From: an uncultured Porphyromonadaceae bacterium
GTDB lineage: Bacteria > Bacteroidota > Bacteroidia > Bacteroidales > Coprobacteraceae
Reading direction: 5' to 3'
DNA length: 64,000 nt
Assembly (NCBI GenBank): GCA_900545915.1
Contig: URAV01000015.1
Location: 1 to 64,000, forward strand
Shown here: positions 62,586 through 64,000 of the stretch, piece after piece
Position numbering within the stretch: position 1 is the first letter of the stretch
How the letters are laid out: each line of letters begins with the position of its first letter
Made by a program: the position numbers and the translations under genes
The notes under the pieces: generated by a model
What the model was told of the DNA's origin: nothing
What the model saw: only the letters and a program-made list of their open reading frames with translations
Database searches by the model: none

Positions 62586-63557
62586 TTAAAGATATGAATG
62601 CTTTTTTGTAAACTCTACAATTTCAGAAATATAACCGAAAGCCATAGCGACAACCGTATCTGCAGCACCGTAATACACGGCAACTCGTTCTCCGTCTTGC
62701 AAAGCTGCACATGGGAACACGACATTAGGAACGTCTCCTTGCAATTCATAAGAAACAGCCGGAGCAAGAAGATAATCCCGTGTACGATACAATACTTTTT
62801 CAGGGTTTTCCTTGTCAAGAATAACCGCTCCCATAGAATAGCGAAAACCGTTGCATGTCGTGATAACACCGTGATAAAACATCAACCACCCTTCGGCTGT
62901 CAAGAAAGGAACTGATCCTGCACCGATTTTCGTACATTGCCATGCACTTTCGGGAAACGGAGTAACTTTCATTACGCAACGATGTTCTCCCCAATATTTC
63001 ATATCCGGACTATAACTCATATATATATCCCCGAACGGTGTGTGTCCGTTATCGCTCGGACGGCTCAACATAGCATATTTACCATTAATCTTTTGAGGGA
63101 AGAGTACTCCGTTACGGTTAAACGGCAAGAAAGCATTCTCACACTGAAAAAATTCTTTAAAATCGAATGTATATGCAATCCCGATCGTAGGCCCGTGATA
63201 ACCGTTACACCACGTAATCCAGTAACGGTCTTCGATCCATGTAACACGCGGGTCATACTTATACTCCGACTCGATCATATCCGTATTTCCGGCCTTAAAC
63301 CGAATAGGTTCATGATTGATATCCCAGTGAATGCCATCTTTGCTGAAACCGGCAAAAATATTCATTTGCACCGCTTTATTGTCACAACGGAATACTCCGG
63401 CAAAACCGTCTCCAAAGGGAACGACGGCACTATTGAAAATACTGTTCGACGAAGGAATCTGATAACGTCCTATAACCGGATTTTTAGAGTAACGCCACAT
63501 AACATCGGTACACCCTTCGGGACGATCTTCCCACGGCATATTAAATTTTTTTTCCAT
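62586..63557 (-). CDS. GH130 beta-1,4-mannosyl-N-acetylglucosamine phosphorylase
   Basis: A 323-residue cytoplasmic five-bladed propeller enzyme. The catalytic acid is Asp102 in SEYKYDPRVTWIEDRYW. Phosphate-binding and sugar-pocket blocks follow (HGPTIGIAYTFDF, GAGSVPFLTAEGWLMFYHG, YYGAADTVVAMAFG). Length and neighbours (GH92, MFS) match the Bacteroides thetaiotaomicron N-glycan enzyme that splits Man-beta-1,4-GlcNAc with phosphate into Man-1-phosphate and GlcNAc. That activity fits the disaccharide left after endo-glycosidase and mannosidase action. No signal peptide. Confidence 0.93.
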   Translation of the reverse strand: MEKKFNMPWEDRPEGCTDVMWRYSKNPVIGRYQIPSSNSIFNSAVVPFGDGFAGVFRCDNKAVQMNIFAGFSKDGIHWDINHEPIRFKAGNTDMIESEYKYDPRVTWIEDRYWITWCNGYHGPTIGIAYTFDFKEFFQCENAFLPFNRNGVLFPQKINGKYAMLSRPSDNGHTPFGDIYMSYSPDMKYWGEHRCVMKVTPFPESAWQCTKIGAGSVPFLTAEGWLMFYHGVITTCNGFRYSMGAVILDKENPEKVLYRTRDYLLAPAVSYELQGDVPNVVFPCAALQDGERVAVYYGAADTVVAMAFGYISEIVEFTKKHSYL

Positions 63558-63606
63558 CTCTATATGATTTTTACTGTTAATTTATTGTTCCTATTCATTT
63601 GCCCGT

Positions 63607-64000
63607 TCAGTCTGCCGCTTCCCTCTTATCGTCATTATAAGTAAACGGAACGAACCAAGTAACCAGAAAAGCCGGAATCGTCGCAATGAGTACCCAAATA
63701 AAAAAATTGCGGTATCCCAACCAGTCACTTAAATACCCGCTCATCATTCCCGGAATCATTACACCAAGATTCATAATTCCGGAAGCAAAAGCATAATGCG
63801 CCATCTGGTGTTTTCCGGGAGCTACCTGCTGCATCATAAATAGCGTAAGACCGACAAACCCAAAACCGTACCCGAAGTACTCAAATACAATCGCAGAACC
63901 GATAACCCACACATTAGAAGGCTGATATATCGCCAACAGCAGATATACGACAAACGGAATATTAAATACGCAACAAAGAGAAAACAATGTCTTTTTCAAA
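63607..64000 (-). CDS. MFS transporter, C-terminal part (cut by window edge)
   Basis: The last 130 or so residues of a major facilitator protein with four membrane helices visible. The stretch HYAFASGIMNLGVMIPGMMSGYLSDWLGYRNFF resembles AmpG-like sugar permeases. The reading frame stays open at the window end, so the gene starts outside. As the first gene of the MFS-GH130-GH92 set it is the likely inner-membrane importer of Man-GlcNAc or a related sugar. It starts the run whose next gene is GH130, 49 bases away. Confidence 0.85.
   Translation of the reverse strand, partial: LKKTLFSLCCVFNIPFVVYLLLAIYQPSNVWVIGSAIVFEYFGYGFGFVGLTLFMMQQVAPGKHQMAHYAFASGIMNLGVMIPGMMSGYLSDWLGYRNFFIWVLIATIPAFLVTWFVPFTYNDDKREAAD

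Noticed and set aside
62937..63644. 235-codon plus-strand frame over GH130
   Set aside because: Antisense to a well-supported GH130 gene, with no start signal or family match.
1..64000. CRISPR arrays, rRNA genes, insertion sequences, prophage or integrase genes
   Set aside because: No regularly spaced repeats, rRNA sequence or recombinase/transposase motifs were seen on either strand.

Overview
The window is about 64 kb of a Bacteroidota chromosome, most likely order Bacteroidales. The evidence is the promoter pattern TTTG-N18-20-TAnnTTTG, SusC/SusD pairs, an ECF sigma/FecR pair, a fused MurF-alanine racemase, the folP-cdaA pair, fimbrillin-like lipoproteins and two proteins ending in a type IX secretion (T9SS) tail. 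The sequence is AT-rich. A gut genus that retains T9SS, such as a Barnesiella/Coprobacter relative, would fit, but that is a guess. I saw no transposase, phage gene, CRISPR array or rRNA.

Positions 1-28900 are mostly housekeeping. In order: a cut tRNA-Val, purB, an M23 peptidase-MerR operon, alaS, a metal locus (HYC_CC_PP-type Cys-rich protein, TonB-dependent receptor, HMA protein), folP-cdaA, a sodium-dependent symporter with a headless ComEA-like ORF, a VanZ-like protein, a GT90 glycosyltransferase, tRNA-Leu, parC with a barrel protein and an S41 lipoprotein, the glyS-lemA-FKBP operon, a 66-residue lipoprotein, an acyl-CoA ligase, and an mtaB-acyltransferase-GT2 operon.

Positions 29062-31794 hold a two-gene accessory module. 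One gene is a fimbrillin-like lipoprotein. The other is a lipoprotein that joins a fimbrillin-like N-terminus to a complete IdeS/Mac-type (C66) cysteine protease domain. MurF-Alr, a GSCFA protein and an unrecognised lipoprotein follow.

Positions 36657-64000 look like a host N-glycan utilisation region. On the minus strand run STN-type SusC, SusD, a 1451-residue GH85 endo-beta-N-acetylglucosaminidase, a CotH-like protein and a GH97 glycosidase. The GH85 and CotH proteins share a roughly 200-residue module followed by a T9SS tail. Divergently run a second SusC/SusD, a small unknown protein and a calcineurin-like phosphoesterase. Then come FecR, its ECF sigma factor, a GH92 alpha-mannosidase, a GH130 phosphorylase and the end of an MFS transporter. 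The inferred flow is: secreted GH85 releases N-glycans, SusCD imports them, GH92 trims mannose, and MFS plus GH130 take up and phosphorolyse Man-GlcNAc. The STN-SusC/FecR/sigma relay would be the switch.

Two non-coding patterns stand out. The first is a family of roughly 130-175-bp intergenic repeats ending in AGAGCCTGTTTAAATTTT-like inverted termini. The second is a perfect 21-bp inverted repeat, each arm nearly palindromic around CGTACG, that brackets the ECF sigma promoter.
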